NCBI GenBank assembly: GCA_017437145.1
Contig: JAFSBT010000004.1
Location: forward strand, 1-64,000
Length of the DNA stretch: 64,000 bases
Direction of reading: 5' to 3'
Source of the DNA: Clostridia bacterium
GTDB lineage: Bacteria; Bacillota; Clostridia; TANB77; CAG-508
The position numbers were made by a program, and so were the translations under genes. Shown piece after piece: positions 63,546-64,000 of this stretch. How positions within the stretch are numbered: the first letter of the stretch is position 1; the number at the start of each line of letters is the position of its first letter. The notes under the pieces were generated by a model that saw only the letters and a list, made by a program, of their open reading frames with translations, had not been told where the DNA came from and searched no databases.

Positions 63546-64000
63546 CTATTTTTTAGACTTTTTACTTTTTCTACATATCAAATAAATTACTCCACCTATT
63601 AGCCCTAATGGTACAAATATAATAAGTAGTATAAAAATTATAACTATAATTGTTGCTGCTAAATCTACAAATGTACCTGAATCTTCTGTTGTATCAGTAC
63701 TTATATTATTAGCCTCAATATTTTCAACTGGTGCTATAACTACGTTATTCTCTTCTTCTTTCTCTTCTTCATCAATAGTTATTTCTATTGAATCTATTTT
63801 TTCATTGATTGTAGATGCAGTTATAGTCACACTTCCAGCCTTTAATGCAACTACTTTTCCAGTTGAACTAACCATAGCGATGTCCTCATCGCTTGATTTC
63901 CATATGATATTTTTATCGTTTGTATTTGCTGGAGTTATAGTAGCAGTTAAAAATTCAGTTTCTCCTACTTTCATAATTGCTAAACTTTCATTAATATCTA
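63546..64000 (-). CDS. Big_2 Ig-like surface protein, C-terminal part (partial)
   Basis: The open frame continues past the right edge, so the true start is outside the window. A Big_2 (BIG2) domain (IKVGETEFLTATITPANTND type; here KVGETEFLTATITPANTNDK, VALKAGSVTITAST) is followed by an acidic linker and a C-terminal membrane helix (FILLIIFVPLGLIGGVIYLI) with a lysine tail. Likely a membrane-anchored surface protein; Met 63974 is internal. Stop TAG. Confidence 0.82.
   Translation of the reverse strand, partial: DINESLAIMKVGETEFLTATITPANTNDKNIIWKSSDEDIAMVSSTGKVVALKAGSVTITASTINEKIDSIEITIDEEEKEEENNVVIAPVENIEANNISTDTTEDSGTFVDLAATIIVIIFILLIIFVPLGLIGGVIYLICRKSKKSKK

Overview
The window looks like chromosome from an uncultured, very AT-rich, endospore-forming low-GC Gram-positive (class Clostridia, probably gut-associated). 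Grounds: sigma-G and a YlmC/YmxH sporulation protein, DUF5711, DUF5684 and DUF4358 families, LytR-CpsA-Psr and LPXTG-type cell-wall proteins, strong GGAGG ribosome sites, and the 5' end of a 16S rRNA gene at the left edge. Most genes are on the minus strand.

Layout. 1-620: 16S 5' end with two tandem sigma-A promoters. 0.9-6.2 kb: ymxH, sigG, a four-gene operon headed by an HTH regulator (HTH, unknown, YgjV, GNAT), comEA. 6.4-11.6 kb: a DacF-like carboxypeptidase facing a wall/membrane operon (YkvI-like, DUF5711, CvpA, LCP). 11.8 kb: tRNA-Arg(UCU). 12-18.4 kb: secreted lipase, a SprT/GIY-YIG fusion, three DUF5684 paralogues with a duplicated gene remnant, YlmH, GNAT. 18.4-19.9 kb: trpB behind a Trp-codon attenuator. 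21-27.6 kb: CopZ/CopA copper export, IMPase, a VTT membrane protein, topoisomerase III. 27.7-29.5 kb: a stand-alone RNAP alpha-CTD-like protein beside rpoZ; an HD protein. 29.7-31.4 kb: a YhcC-type radical SAM gene followed by a secreted, wall-anchored ubiquitin. 32-38.4 kb: DUF4358-MBOAT-DHHW polymer acylation genes and a zincin plus small partner. 38.5-46.2 kb: LysR/HAD/IMPase group and a 1543-residue repeat protein with its small partner. 46-64 kb: housekeeping, redox and membrane genes, a ComEC-like hydrolase gene interrupted by three TAG codons, and membrane/Ig-like proteins running off the right edge.

Two things stand out. (1) The gene at 30648-31337 encodes a near-canonical ubiquitin (64 of 76 positions identical to the human sequence as I know it; all seven lysines and the hydrophobic patch kept; C-terminal Gly-Gly replaced by Ser-Ser) between a signal peptide and a TPKTG sorting signal. 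(2) Six genes (dacF, DUF5711, ykvI, sprT/GIY-YIG, copA, zincin) are each broken by exactly one extra base, and every time the break is a zero-frame CGG codon. Dropping the C restores the frame as GGT or GGA; in the recognisable families this is the expected glycine. By eye, CGG occurs in frame nowhere else in the window except once in a compositionally atypical gene. This points to CGG-directed +1 frameshifting (an unassigned or hungry CGG) rather than random damage.

Several stand-alone genes (2103-2342, 20720-21037, 28393-29526, 47054-47698, 48471-48629) use visibly more GC-rich codons, and most have their own promoter, ribosome site and hairpin terminator. Small dispersed palindromic repeats built on gtaggggcg, and others built on a tgtcaaaatgcccc-type motif, are scattered between genes. 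I saw no CRISPR array, transposase, integrase or phage structural gene.
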